34,382 nucleotides of DNA from an uncultured Candidatus Marinamargulisbacteria bacterium (GCA_903902445.1 CAIUUT010000041.1:1-34382); one strand, 5' to 3'; shown: positions 14,072 to 22,598, counted from the first letter of the stretch. Notes: a model not told the origin generated them from the letters alone. Numbers and translations: made by a program.

Positions 14072-14680
14072 ATGGAGTGGGCATATAGCGATAAAGTATT
14101 AAAACATTTTAAGAATCCTATAAACATATTAGAGGATGAAGAAACCTACAAAGAAGATGGTAAGGGCTTCGTGGGAAACCCCCAATGCGGCGACATGATG
14201 ATGTTTGTAATCAAGGTAGACCCAGCTACCGAGCGCATTATTGACTGTAAGTGGAAAACTTATGGTTGTGCGAGTGCCATTGGTTCTACCTCTATCCTTT
14301 CCGAAATGGTAACCAGAGATGGCGGTATGACCTTAGAAGCCGCTCGTAAGATTGGGCCAGAAGACATCATGAAAGAACTAGAAGGCTTGCCTTCCCACAA
14401 AATACATTGCAGTGTGCTTGGTGATAAGGCGCTAAGAGCGGCTATTAATGACTATTACGAACGTCATGGCATGCCAGAGAAGGTAGATAGAGCCGGTAGT
14501 AAAATTATTTGTACCTGTCTGAATATTTCTGAAGACGATATTGAGCATGAAGTCCTAGAGGGTGTAAAAACTTTCGAGCAGTTGCAAGAACGAACGAAAA
14601 TTTCAACGTCCTGTGGTAAGTGTAAAGCTTCAGCCATAGAAACTTTTGAGAAATATTTAAAGCAACACAAGTTAGGGTAG
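14072..14680 (+). CDS. NifU-like Fe-S scaffold (IscU domain plus BFD-type [2Fe-2S] domain)
   Basis: It receives sulfur from the desulfurase and builds Fe-S clusters. Residues 1-~130 are an IscU domain with three scaffold cysteines, in NPQCGDMM, YGCASAIGS and KIHCSVLGDKAL. Residues ~145-200 carry a BFD-type ferredoxin domain with CTCLN and SCGKCKAS. The third NifU domain (Nfu) is absent, giving 202 residues, the length known from several anaerobes. An AAGGAG ribosome site precedes the ATG. It lies downstream of its partner gene but is separated from it by the repeat block. Confidence 0.92.
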   Translation: MEWAYSDKVLKHFKNPINILEDEETYKEDGKGFVGNPQCGDMMMFVIKVDPATERIIDCKWKTYGCASAIGSTSILSEMVTRDGGMTLEAARKIGPEDIMKELEGLPSHKIHCSVLGDKALRAAINDYYERHGMPEKVDRAGSKIICTCLNISEDDIEHEVLEGVKTFEQLQERTKISTSCGKCKASAIETFEKYLKQHKLG

Positions 14681-14684
14681 CTAG

Positions 14685-15146
14685 TTACTCTAACCCCTTA
14701 ACGACTAGGTTTTTGAGGTCGTTTTTCTCAAACTCGTCGATATATTTTTTCATAATGATTTCTTTGTTTCTATGGGCTTCGTCCTCTGTCATTTTTTCAA
14801 TTTGGTCTTCGGTATATATTGTTGCAAAATCCCTTAAGACAAGCCTCCGAATGAGGTCTTCGTAAAACATATTGCTTACAAAAGCGTCCATCATGGGTAA
14901 TACCGTGTTTTCAAACTCAAGGCTGGTGTTATAAAATCCGTCGATTTCTTCGACTAAATCTTCACAGCCAAAGTCTTTGGCAAAAGAGAGCAGGTAGTTA
15001 TCAAGCTCATCAATTTCCTCGTATTCCTTTAGGGTTAAAAATTCAGGCAAAACTTGCACTTCATCCAAGGTGTCGACCACCATGGTTCCCAGCCCCACTA
15101 GTTTTAAGAGTATATCGTATTGCTTATTTGTTAAGTTTATTTTCAT
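14685..15146 (-). CDS. Uncharacterised acidic cytoplasmic protein
   Basis: I do not recognise a family. The 153 residues are predicted to be mostly helical, rich in Asp and Glu, and lack signal or membrane segments (MKINLTNKQYDILLKLVG at the start). ATG 15146 is preferred over 15161 because AAAGGATG lies just before it. The gene is convergent with the nifU-like gene, with only 4 nt between the stops. It has a normal codon feel for the region. Function unknown. Confidence 0.7.
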   Translation of the reverse strand: MKINLTNKQYDILLKLVGLGTMVVDTLDEVQVLPEFLTLKEYEEIDELDNYLLSFAKDFGCEDLVEEIDGFYNTSLEFENTVLPMMDAFVSNMFYEDLIRRLVLRDFATIYTEDQIEKMTEDEAHRNKEIIMKKYIDEFEKNDLKNLVVKGLE

Positions 15147-15233
15147 AGTGCATCCTTTCATAATTCGCGTTTTAACTATAGTTTATTTTGAAATCACGCA
15201 AAAAGTCAATTTATTGCCAAAAAGTATATAGTT

Positions 15234-15275
15234 GGTGAATAGTGAGTGGTGAGACGTAAAGAGTAATCAGTGATG
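15234..15275. repeat. Heptanucleotide repeat (GGTGAAT type)
   Basis: Six 7-nt units occur: GGTGAAT, AGTGAGT, GGTGAGA, CGTAAAG, AGTAATC, AGTGATG, decaying rightward. They lie in the 422-nt gap between divergent genes. The rest of that gap holds a GGGGGTGTAGCAATACCCC hairpin near 15345 and the promoter below. Confidence 0.7.
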
Positions 15276-15399
15276 AGGCAATGAGAATGATTGGTATAAA
15301 AATGGATTGCGCGGACACTGAGACTCTCGAAGTGGAAGCGCTGAGGGGGTGTAGCAATACCCCTTCCAATTTGCAATCGTAAAGAATGTAATTTTTTTA

Positions 15400-15426
15400 T
15401 TGACTAAACGTTCACATTATTATAAA
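15400..15426 (+). promoter_or_regulatory. Promoter of the small membrane protein operon
   Basis: TTGACT (15400-15405) is followed by TATAAA (15421-15426) at 15 nt or TAAATT at 17 nt. The gene starts at 15569, so the leader would be over 130 nt. Confidence 0.4.
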
Positions 15427-15568
15427 TTCAAAAAAATATTTTTATGGCAAAATACAAGTTCCAATTTATTGGTTAGATTTATTATGGAATTAGTAAGTCA
15501 TTTTGTCTAAGTAATGTGGTCGAATTACTATTAAGTATGGTTTATCAAAAAATATTTAGGAGGTAATT

Positions 15569-16003
15569 ATGGATGGATCTTTAAAGGGTGGTGCTAAAAT
15601 ATTTTTCAGCCTACTGTTGTGTATCTTAGGATTAAATTATTTGGTTTTGTTTGGGCTTATATACACGGAATCGGCTTTTAAAATCCCCGCTATCATTGAG
15701 GCTTATGGGGCTTTTGAATTCAGCGAAATAGTAGATCATACGTCTAGGTTTTTATCTTGGTTTTTGTTAACCTTTACCATAGTAACCTCAGTATTTTTTA
15801 CTACGTCTTATTCAAATAAGCTAAAGAGTTTTTTTGCTTTTCTGGTTCCGATATTTATAGTTTCAGATATTGGTTCTATGTGGTTAATAAAGTATTCTGG
15901 GTTATTTGCCTACCAGCTATTTTTGTCTGGGGCAGTTTTGGCCGTAACTTTTTTAGCCATGTTTTTATTAATTCAGTATGATTTTTGGATAAAAAAGAAA
16001 TAA
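15569..16003 (+). CDS. Four-helix inner-membrane protein of unknown function
   Basis: The 144 residues form four hydrophobic helices (~11-31, 60-80, 85-105, 112-138) with a short loop carrying an AYGAFEFSEIVDHTSR stretch and a basic C-terminus (IKKK). A strong AGGAGGTAA site precedes the ATG. The exported FMN-binding protein starts 14 nt downstream, so the two are probably co-transcribed, and this protein could be its membrane partner (inference). No family recognised. Confidence 0.72.
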   Translation: MDGSLKGGAKIFFSLLLCILGLNYLVLFGLIYTESAFKIPAIIEAYGAFEFSEIVDHTSRFLSWFLLTFTIVTSVFFTTSYSNKLKSFFAFLVPIFIVSDIGSMWLIKYSGLFAYQLFLSGAVLAVTFLAMFLLIQYDFWIKKK

Positions 16004-16017
16004 GAAAGGAGATTGAA

Positions 16018-16566
16018 ATGAACAAATTAAACAAAGTAGCTTTAGTAACCGTTTTTTCGATGTTGGCTTGCGTGGCGTTTGCAGCAGATTCCATGACAGA
16101 ACCAGAAGCTCTGAAAGCCCTTTTCCCAGATGCAACTTTTAAAAGTGAGGTAAAAACACTTACCGATGCTCAAGTTAAGGATATCGGTGAAAAGTCTGGT
16201 TTGGAAGTTGATGTTGCTTCTGAAAAAACTCAGAATGTAAATATAGCTTATGTAAATAACAAAGTAGTAGGTTATGTTATTGAGGAAACTACAAAGGGTA
16301 AATGGGGGAACATTGTTTTTATGACTGCTATTAACCCAAATGGAAGCGTTAAAGAGGTTGTTGTCCTAGCCTCCAATGAAAAAAAGGGAAAACCCGTGAC
16401 TCAGCCACATTTTCTAAATCAATTTGTGGGCAAAACGCTAGCTGACAAACTAGAAGTGAAAAAAGATATTCAAGGTATCAGTGGTGCTACCATCTCTTCA
16501 CGTGCCATGACTAAAGGTGTAAAGAAGGTTCTTAATGTGTTTGCTGCTTTAAATCTGAAAAACTAA
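16018..16566 (+). CDS. Exported FMN-binding domain protein (covalent flavin site)
   Basis: The 182 residues start with a signal peptide (cleavage likely after AFA) at ATG 16018 behind GAAAGGAGA; the track's longer start at 15985 lies within the previous gene. The rest is one FMN-binding domain of the kind found in RnfG/NqrC-like and other extracytoplasmic flavoproteins. The flavinylation motif is ISGATISS near the C-terminus, with Thr158 as the expected attachment site via ApbE. It should work as a one-domain electron carrier in the periplasm. Redox partners are not evident nearby apart from the upstream membrane protein. Confidence 0.88.
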   Translation: MNKLNKVALVTVFSMLACVAFAADSMTEPEALKALFPDATFKSEVKTLTDAQVKDIGEKSGLEVDVASEKTQNVNIAYVNNKVVGYVIEETTKGKWGNIVFMTAINPNGSVKEVVVLASNEKKGKPVTQPHFLNQFVGKTLADKLEVKKDIQGISGATISSRAMTKGVKKVLNVFAALNLKN

Positions 16567-16667
16567 GGATTAGTTCTTATAGATTTATATTAGGTGACAA
16601 TAAACAAGAAGCTCTTATCTCTTTTTTGTGTTAGGTTTGAGCTTTAAACTAAGGAAAGGACGGAACA

Positions 16668-17843
16668 ATGATAAAAAAGTTAGCGACGGTATTGATGTTC
16701 TTGATTTTGTTAAGTTTTGTTCAGGCAGCTACTTCGGAAAGTAAGTCTGCAACCACCATCGGTGGGCATTTTATGTTTTTCGATCATGACTCTTCAAGTG
16801 GCACCAGGGTCTATACAAATGGTTCAGGCACCTACATCGATAGAAGCAGTAAGAATATGGGCATGTATCCCGCTTGGTTAGTGCTCTATATTAATCATGT
16901 GGTGAACGACTTGGTTACAATTGAGTTTTCTCCACAGATCCAAAATGTTACGGGTGCTACACCTGTTTTTGGGACAAATGTTGGTGACGGTAAGTCGACT
17001 AGTAAAGCTCCCTTAACTCTTGCGCAAGGTGAAACGCCACCTGCTAGAGCAATTTTTAAGCTCCCAGGGCAATATGAGTTAACGGTTGGTAATTTTTACC
17101 AAAGATTATCATGGTGTTATGGAGATATAGCTTCATGGCAGGATCATATGATGATACCTCGTCAGCTTTACCGCGGAGGCCTAAATCTGCATGATTCTGG
17201 TTTCCAAGTTTATAAAGAGCTAGATATTAATGGTTACCGGTTGCCAGTGACGGCCGTGGTCGGAAATGGTAACTCTTGGAACCAAGATAAAGACGGTACT
17301 CTGGCTTATTTACTAAAACTTGAGCCAGAATATAATGGTTTTAAGTTTAACCTAGCTGGCGCATTTAATCCTATGACCAATACTTCTGGGCAGAATGTAA
17401 ACGACTACCGTGGTGTTGTTGGGGTGCAGTTTTCTAACGGTCCTTGGTTTGTGCGCAGTGAATATTTCAGCACTCAGGCTAACAATGGTAGAACTGTAAG
17501 TACGAGTATTTCTACTAAAGTTTATGATGGACAAAAGAAAGATGGCTATAACGTGATTGTAAAGTATCAGCTCTTAGATAACCTATCGCTTGAAACCGCA
17601 TATTACTTTGACAAGTCAAATGGTAGAGCTGTTTATGATGGCGCAGGCTACACTGAAACTTACAAAGACTTGTATTTTGGTGCTACCTATTCTCTTGCCG
17701 ATGGTGCAGAGCTAATTATGACCTACGAATCCGGAGATTATTACAAGAAAGATGCGCGTGGTCCGGGTGCTTCTGCTTCTTTTATCTCAGAAGAGGTTCT
17801 AGTGTTTAATCGTTTAGAAATAGGTACGCGTATAACTTTCTAG
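16668..17843 (+). CDS. Porin-like outer-membrane beta-barrel protein, copy 1
   Basis: The 391 residues begin with a signal peptide (MIKKLATVLMFLILLSFVQA). Repeated amphipathic strands with aromatic girdles follow, and the protein ends in RLEIGTRITF, the terminal Phe being the usual barrel-assembly signal. Strand blocks such as LKLEPEYNGFKFNLAGAFN and GVVGVQFSNGPWFVRSEY recur in the next gene. A GGAAAGGACGG site precedes the ATG, 101 nt after the flavoprotein. The substrate is unknown. Confidence 0.82.
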   Translation: MIKKLATVLMFLILLSFVQAATSESKSATTIGGHFMFFDHDSSSGTRVYTNGSGTYIDRSSKNMGMYPAWLVLYINHVVNDLVTIEFSPQIQNVTGATPVFGTNVGDGKSTSKAPLTLAQGETPPARAIFKLPGQYELTVGNFYQRLSWCYGDIASWQDHMMIPRQLYRGGLNLHDSGFQVYKELDINGYRLPVTAVVGNGNSWNQDKDGTLAYLLKLEPEYNGFKFNLAGAFNPMTNTSGQNVNDYRGVVGVQFSNGPWFVRSEYFSTQANNGRTVSTSISTKVYDGQKKDGYNVIVKYQLLDNLSLETAYYFDKSNGRAVYDGAGYTETYKDLYFGATYSLADGAELIMTYESGDYYKKDARGPGASASFISEEVLVFNRLEIGTRITF

Positions 17844-17919
17844 GGCAATGTAATAGTAATGAAGAGGGTGTTGTAGCGACATCAGTTAGGGTTAGAAAAT
17901 TTAAAGAATGGAGAAGGAT

Positions 17920-19071
17920 ATGATAAAAAAATTAATAATTAGTTCGTTGATCGTTTTATCTTTAGGTGCAGCTTATGCAAGTGAAGAGACAGGTATTTTT
18001 ACAGGAACCATGAGAGTGCTTCCTTACGATAGTGCTTTTGGTAATCGCGATATAACTACTTTTGCGGGAGCAAATTCTTCTTACAAAACAGGTCGTTATG
18101 TAGGTACCGTTATCGACTATGTGAGATTATCGATTCGCAGCAAGCTGTCCGAGGTTGTTTCTATTCAAGCAGACCCAGTATTTAGTGCCACTGGCTTAAA
18201 TTCAACGCCAATATTTGGAAAAAATGTAGGTGAGCAAGTAGCCAATGGTAAACTATTTGACTCTCAGACTTTTGATGTAGCAAAGGTAATCTTTACTCTT
18301 CAAGATGGTTATAAAGTATCTACCGGTCTTTTTAGAGCCAAGTTAACTTGGGATTATGGAAACTACATGGCTGAGAAAAATTCCATTATGGAGTCAATGT
18401 TCTCTAAAGCAACAGATTTAGGAAACATACTTGATTCAGGTGTGGAAATAAATAAAACTTTTTCAGTTAGCAATTTAACACTCCCAGTAACTTTACAGCT
18501 GTTAAATGGTGCCAACCCTTACTATGATCAAAACCAAAATATTGCTTGGTTAGTGAAAGTTGAGCCAGAATTGTCAGGTATAAAGCTTAACCTAGCTCTG
18601 TTTAACAACTTAACTACGAATAATAGTAGGGATTTACGTACAGCAGTGGGTGCCGAGTACACCTCTGGTCCTTTGTATTTACGTGGTGAATTTGCTGCTA
18701 GTTGGCAAAAACAAGCAAGACAACAGCAAAATGGATCTACAAGTGCTTCAGCGTTTACTAAGGATACCAAGAAGGCTACGGGTTACTACGCATTAGTAAA
18801 ATACGCAGCACTCTCCAATGTTAATGTGCAAGCCCAGTACTCTGTGCTTGAGCTCAATAATCTAGCAGGTGTAGCTTATGGTTCAAATGCTAAGGAATTA
18901 GACTCAGACTTAGCATTTACCGCTGAGTATGTGTACAGTCCAGATTTTGTGTTAAATGCAACGTATACCCTATCCAATTACTCACGTAAGGATAGCGATG
19001 CTAAGGCAGGTAACTCCAGCGAAGTATTAGATTTCAATAGATTTATTATTGGATCTCGTATTTCTTTCTAA
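17920..19071 (+). CDS. Porin-like outer-membrane beta-barrel protein, copy 2
   Basis: The 383-residue paralogue of the preceding gene has a signal peptide ending AYAS, a barrel region with matching blocks (VKVEPELSGIKLNLALFNN, AVGAEYTSGPLYLRGEF) and a C-terminal FIIGSRISF. ATG 17920 is preferred over 17908 because GGAGAAGG lies directly before it. It follows copy 1 by 76 nt and is closed by a strong terminator, so the two likely form one transcript. Confidence 0.82.
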   Translation: MIKKLIISSLIVLSLGAAYASEETGIFTGTMRVLPYDSAFGNRDITTFAGANSSYKTGRYVGTVIDYVRLSIRSKLSEVVSIQADPVFSATGLNSTPIFGKNVGEQVANGKLFDSQTFDVAKVIFTLQDGYKVSTGLFRAKLTWDYGNYMAEKNSIMESMFSKATDLGNILDSGVEINKTFSVSNLTLPVTLQLLNGANPYYDQNQNIAWLVKVEPELSGIKLNLALFNNLTTNNSRDLRTAVGAEYTSGPLYLRGEFAASWQKQARQQQNGSTSASAFTKDTKKATGYYALVKYAALSNVNVQAQYSVLELNNLAGVAYGSNAKELDSDLAFTAEYVYSPDFVLNATYTLSNYSRKDSDAKAGNSSEVLDFNRFIIGSRISF

Positions 19072-19118
19072 TTCTTAGAATTAGCGTTTTAAGCTGCTTC
19101 ATCTTGAGGCAGTTACAC

Positions 19119-19152
19119 AAAAGAAAGGGTGGTATTAGCCACCCTTTCTTTT
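19119..19152 (+). terminator. Rho-independent terminator after the porins
   Basis: A 14-bp perfect stem AAAAGAAAGGGTGG/CCACCCTTTCTTTT with loop TATTAG is followed by a T-rich run. Confidence 0.92.
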
Positions 19153-19179
19153 TGTTCTTTTTGGATTGTTGCGAAATGT

Positions 19180-19295
19180 TATTTCCGTCATTCCGGGCCA
19201 GCAGCCATTGTTCGGAGTCATTATTCAGTGAAAAAGTCGTCGTTCCGAGCTTCCAGACAGTGTCTGAGACATTGTCTGGAAGTCGAGGAATCTGT
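19180..19295. repeat. Palindromic repeat element CGTCATTCC...GTCGAGGAATCT
   Basis: A CGTCATTCCG start, a second CGTTCCGAGC and a GTCGAGGAATCTG end match the element inside the kinase gene (169-240). Between them an inverted repeat CTTCCAGACA (from 19250) / TGTCTGGAAG (to 19282) can form a long hairpin. The gap holds no gene. Confidence 0.65.
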
Positions 19296-19313
19296 AGTTT
19301 AAAAGACCAATTC

Positions 19314-19342
19314 TTGTCATTAAACTGGCTTCAATGTAATAA
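19314..19342 (+). promoter_or_regulatory. Promoter of the glycosyltransferase gene, predicted leaderless
   Basis: TTGTCA (19314-19319), a 17-nt spacer ending in TG, and TAATAA (19337-19342) end 7 nt before ATG 19350. No Shine-Dalgarno is present. Confidence 0.6.
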
Positions 19343-19349
19343 TATACTT

Positions 19350-20435
19350 ATGGAAATTAAGTACGATTGTCGCTACTTGGATGGCTATAAACCTTGTAAA
19401 GCCCACAAACAAAAACAGGCTGTCTGTGCTTCATGTGCGAGTTATAGCCCTATAGTAAATAATATCCTCATCCTTAAAACAGGTGCAGCAGGTGAGGTGG
19501 TGCGCAACACGCCTTTACTAACTAGGCTTAGGCAGCTCTACCCCAACGCAAAGCTAACGTGGGTAACGCATTTCCCTGACCTAATTCCCAAGGGTATGGT
19601 GGACGAAGTCTTGAAGTTCTCTTGGGAAAATATATGCTATTTAGCCTCTCAGGAGTTTGATATCGTCTATTCCCTAGATAAAGACAAGAAAGTGTGTGGG
19701 GTCTTGTCACAGCTAAATTATAAAATGATATACGGCTTTAAAATCAATGCAAATGGCGCGATTATCCCTGCGAATGACTTTTCTAAGGAGAAGTGGCTTA
19801 CTGGTATTTGGGATCATCTCATGCTTGAAAACACAAAGCATTATGTGGAAGAAACGTTTGAGGTCTGCGGTTGGGAGTGGCGAGGCGAGGAATACGTCCT
19901 GCCAAATTTCACCGTGCCCAAACTAGAGGTTCCTCAGAACGGCAAGCCGTGGGTTGGAGTAAACACGGGTGCGGGTGCGGCGTGGAGAACAAGAGTCCTA
20001 AGTGCCCAAAAGTTAGAAGGGGTGGTTAGTGTACTGAAAGACAAATATAATGTAATCCTTTTAGGAGGCCCCGAAGAAGAAGCTCTTAACCAAGACCTTA
20101 GCGCTAAATTTCAGAAGGATACTGTTTACTCCTTTGGAGTATTGCCCTTGTTAGATTTCATCGGACTTATGAGTAAGTGTGACCTGATCATTACCAGTGT
20201 GACCATGGCTTTGCATCTGGCTATTGGCTTGAAAAAAAAGATTGTACTGCTCAATAATATTTTCCCCCCCAACGAATTTTATTTGTACGGTTTGGGAGAA
20301 ATCCTTGAGCCCCAAGAGCTCAGCTGCAAATATTGCTACAAAAGCAAATTTGACGCAAAGTGTCAAAGGCCAGATTGCCTAGATAGCATTTCCAATGACC
20401 ATATCCTAAAAAAAGTAGATTCATTGCTAAACTAG
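19350..20435 (+). CDS. Family 9 (heptosyltransferase-like) glycosyltransferase
   Basis: The GT9 family transfers sugars such as heptose to lipopolysaccharide core. The 361 residues show the N-terminal Rossmann start (ILILKTGAAGEVVRNTPLL), WVTH, and the donor-site region (PWVGVNTGAGAAWRTRVL, VILLGGPEEE, DLIITSVTMALHLAIGLKK). ATG 19350 is chosen because the promoter ends just before it; the track's 82-residue extension runs through the terminator and repeat. Unusual features are Cys/His-rich ends: C...PCKAH...VCASC at the N-terminus and CKYCY...C...C at the C-terminus, a possible metal site. The sugar and acceptor are unknown. Confidence 0.85.
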   Translation: MEIKYDCRYLDGYKPCKAHKQKQAVCASCASYSPIVNNILILKTGAAGEVVRNTPLLTRLRQLYPNAKLTWVTHFPDLIPKGMVDEVLKFSWENICYLASQEFDIVYSLDKDKKVCGVLSQLNYKMIYGFKINANGAIIPANDFSKEKWLTGIWDHLMLENTKHYVEETFEVCGWEWRGEEYVLPNFTVPKLEVPQNGKPWVGVNTGAGAAWRTRVLSAQKLEGVVSVLKDKYNVILLGGPEEEALNQDLSAKFQKDTVYSFGVLPLLDFIGLMSKCDLIITSVTMALHLAIGLKKKIVLLNNIFPPNEFYLYGLGEILEPQELSCKYCYKSKFDAKCQRPDCLDSISNDHILKKVDSLLN

Positions 20436-20459
20436 GTTTGTTTGAAAGAAAAAGAAAAT

Positions 20460-20488
20460 TTGAAAAATGGCACTATGTACCTTATAAT
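20460..20488 (+). promoter_or_regulatory. Promoter of the polyprenyl synthetase gene
   Basis: TTGAAA (20460-20465), a 17-nt spacer and a perfect TATAAT (20483-20488) lie 15 nt before ATG 20504. This leaves a leader of about 8-10 nt with no ribosome site. Confidence 0.6.
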
Positions 20489-20503
20489 TCGAAGCGAATA
20501 ATT

Positions 20504-21520
20504 ATGACCACCAAAACACTTACACTTGAAGAAATATACGAAACCATTCAATCCCCTATGCAGCAAATTGAAGAGGATCTAAATACCTTTGAGGATTTAC
20601 TAAAAAGTGTAACGTTTTCTCCTGCGGGCACCACCAACTTACAGGTAAATGACGGGAAGAAAATTCGTGCTGCACTTCTGCTTTTCTCTGCGGGACAGCT
20701 ATTAGATTTTGAGCCAGCAGTCAAGGCAGGAACAGCCATCGAGATGTTGCATTTTGCCTCACTGGTACACGATGATATTCTCGACCACGAAAGTGAGCGT
20801 CGCGGCGAGGATCCAGTGTACAAGCAGCTTACTTTAAAAAAAGCCTTATTAATGGGTGACTACATCATGGCGCAAGCACTCTTAAGCTTGCCGGAGCAGA
20901 TCTATACGCCAGCCAATCAGGCCTTACAGTCTATCGTGTCTGAGATGTGTGTCGGTGAGTTTATTCAGTTGCACATGAAGGAAAACGTGCTGGCCTTGGC
21001 TGATTACAAACAAGCTTACTACGATGTAAACTTTAAGAAAACGGCGCTCTTATTTAGTAAAGCTTGTGCTCTGGGTAGCATGTTGAATCCCAAAATAAAG
21101 CCTTCAGCACAGGAAGCTTTTGCCAAGTATGGTGAGAATTTTGGCATGGCCTTTCAATTTCTTGATGATGCTTTGGAAATTATACAGCAGTTGCAACAGG
21201 AGCAAGACACCAGAGTTTTTGATGCCGCACAAGGGATTATTACGCTGCCCTATATCATCTACGCACAGAATGTCTTGCAGATAACTACCTTAGAGCAACT
21301 CAGCAATTTTAAGCAGGAACTGGCTTTGCCAGAGCGACTCACTTCCATTCACCAAAATATGAAACGAGCGCAAGTTTTTAATCAAGTTTACGAGGTCATA
21401 GATGGTTTTTTGCAGGAGGCCAATAAAAGTTTAGCTGGTATTAACCAAGAACATACGAAACAGCTTCGTCGGATGTGTGATTTCTTGCGTCAAAAGAGCC
21501 AAAATATTATAATAAATTAA
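20504..21520 (+). CDS. Polyprenyl synthetase family protein (trans-isoprenyl diphosphate synthase)
   Basis: It should condense isopentenyl diphosphate with allylic diphosphates to make polyprenyl chains for quinones or lipid carriers. The 338 residues have GKKIRAALLLFSAG, the first Asp-rich motif in LVHDDILDHESERRG, LLMGDYIMAQAL, KKTALLFSKACALG and the second Asp-rich region FQFLDDALEI. In that second motif the last Asp of DDxxD is Glu. ATG 20504 fits the promoter; the track's earlier start at 20438 does not. Product length cannot be judged safely. A quinone role would fit the nearby complex I genes. Confidence 0.85.
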   Translation: MTTKTLTLEEIYETIQSPMQQIEEDLNTFEDLLKSVTFSPAGTTNLQVNDGKKIRAALLLFSAGQLLDFEPAVKAGTAIEMLHFASLVHDDILDHESERRGEDPVYKQLTLKKALLMGDYIMAQALLSLPEQIYTPANQALQSIVSEMCVGEFIQLHMKENVLALADYKQAYYDVNFKKTALLFSKACALGSMLNPKIKPSAQEAFAKYGENFGMAFQFLDDALEIIQQLQQEQDTRVFDAAQGIITLPYIIYAQNVLQITTLEQLSNFKQELALPERLTSIHQNMKRAQVFNQVYEVIDGFLQEANKSLAGINQEHTKQLRRMCDFLRQKSQNIIIN

Positions 21521-21565
21521 CACCACTTAGTTTGCGGCGGTTGCATAGCGGGAGGGTGATAAAGA

Positions 21566-22504
21566 ATGTTATATCTTAGTGCAGTTCTCTTAAATATCAT
21601 GATGCTTTTTTTGTTGCCAAACCAAGCAGTTTTGGGGCAGCGGTTAGTTATAAGTTCCATTTGTGTTTTATACTTTTGCTTATATTTCCTCTTTACCCAC
21701 AGCCAGTGGGTGGCCAATTTGCAAGGCAAAAAACTCTCTCTTCTGAGGCTGTTTATTGCCGCAATTGCTCTTAGCAGTTTCTTTTGTTTCCTCGTTAAAG
21801 GTCATTTGTCGTTCACAGATTTTGAGATGATTTTCTTGGTGTATGCTATTCCCTTTGGTTTGTTGCTACCAACTCGCCAGACTTTTGCCAAGTTTCACCC
21901 CCTAGACTTTCTGGTTTTCTTAGCAATATTCATCCCACTAGAAATAAATGTGGTTACGTTGCCCCTTATCGCCCTGCCGAATGTGCTTAGTTTCGATGGC
22001 ATTTTTATGGTATCGGTGTTGTTTACTCTATTTGTTTATGTGGTTTTTCGCCAAATAGATATTGGATTACATCTTGTAAAGGACAAACAAAAATGGCTAG
22101 AAACGATAGGTCTGAGTATCCTTCTAATTTTCATAGAAATAGTAGTAGGTACCCACTTTCATGTCATCAAGTTTGTGGGGTGGCAGCTCAATATACCCAA
22201 TACATTTTCTCTAATTGTTTTTATGCTCTTTAACGCTGCTTTCTTGGAGGAAATATTTTTCCGAGGTCTTATTTACAACTACCTAGTACAATATTTGGCA
22301 AAGTTTCACACGTATCTGCCATTAGCCTTAAACACCTTTCTATTTGGGCTTACCCACTTAGATAACGGGGGCATGCCCATGTTTTATCTCTCGTCTATTG
22401 CGGGGCTTTTCTACTGTGTGGTTTACATGCGTACCCGCAGCATTTTTTGCGCGACGCTCATACACGCTCTAACCAATATTTGCTGGAAGCTTTTTTTCGT
22501 TTAG
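21566..22504 (+). CDS. CPBP-family intramembrane metalloprotease (CAAX/Abi type)
   Basis: The 312 residues have about eight membrane helices. The C-terminal CPBP domain shows EEIFFRG (the EExxxR motif), FGLTHLDNGG with the second-motif His, and HALTNICWK with the last-motif His. A GGGAGGGTGA ribosome site lies before ATG 21566. Family members process prenylated proteins or serve in bacteriocin immunity and regulation; which of these applies is unknown. It follows the polyprenyl synthetase by 45 nt and may share its transcript. Confidence 0.85.
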   Translation: MLYLSAVLLNIMMLFLLPNQAVLGQRLVISSICVLYFCLYFLFTHSQWVANLQGKKLSLLRLFIAAIALSSFFCFLVKGHLSFTDFEMIFLVYAIPFGLLLPTRQTFAKFHPLDFLVFLAIFIPLEINVVTLPLIALPNVLSFDGIFMVSVLFTLFVYVVFRQIDIGLHLVKDKQKWLETIGLSILLIFIEIVVGTHFHVIKFVGWQLNIPNTFSLIVFMLFNAAFLEEIFFRGLIYNYLVQYLAKFHTYLPLALNTFLFGLTHLDNGGMPMFYLSSIAGLFYCVVYMRTRSIFCATLIHALTNICWKLFFV

Positions 22505-22513
22505 CCGTTAGTT

Positions 22514-22531
22514 TATAACCTATAGGGTATA
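22514..22531. promoter_or_regulatory. HipB-type operator box 1
   Basis: TATAACCTATAGGGTATA is an 18-bp near-palindrome, the first of three similar boxes before hipB. Confidence 0.55.
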
Positions 22532-22575
22532 ATATATGTGCTGCGAGCCCTATTTTGTATTGCAGATGTTAGCCT

Positions 22576-22593
22576 TATACCTGAAAGGGTATA
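22576..22593. promoter_or_regulatory. HipB-type operator box 2
   Basis: TATACCTGAAAGGGTATA begins 62 bp after box 1. It is adjacent to the -35 element. Confidence 0.65.
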
Positions 22594-22598
22594 AAATA

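Noticed and set aside
13290-14127. Minus-strand ORFs with repeated MCTVGLLSKLSS peptides
   Set aside because: They are translations of the 161-bp repeat and the hairpin block, with no ribosome sites and no domain signals.
12117-14680. Evidence for nitrogen fixation from nifS/nifU-like genes
   Set aside because: These proteins also serve general Fe-S assembly in anaerobes, and no nifHDK is in the window.
19104-19349. N-terminal 82 residues of the glycosyltransferase ORF
   Set aside because: They are translated from the terminator and palindromic repeat; a promoter lies directly before ATG 19350.
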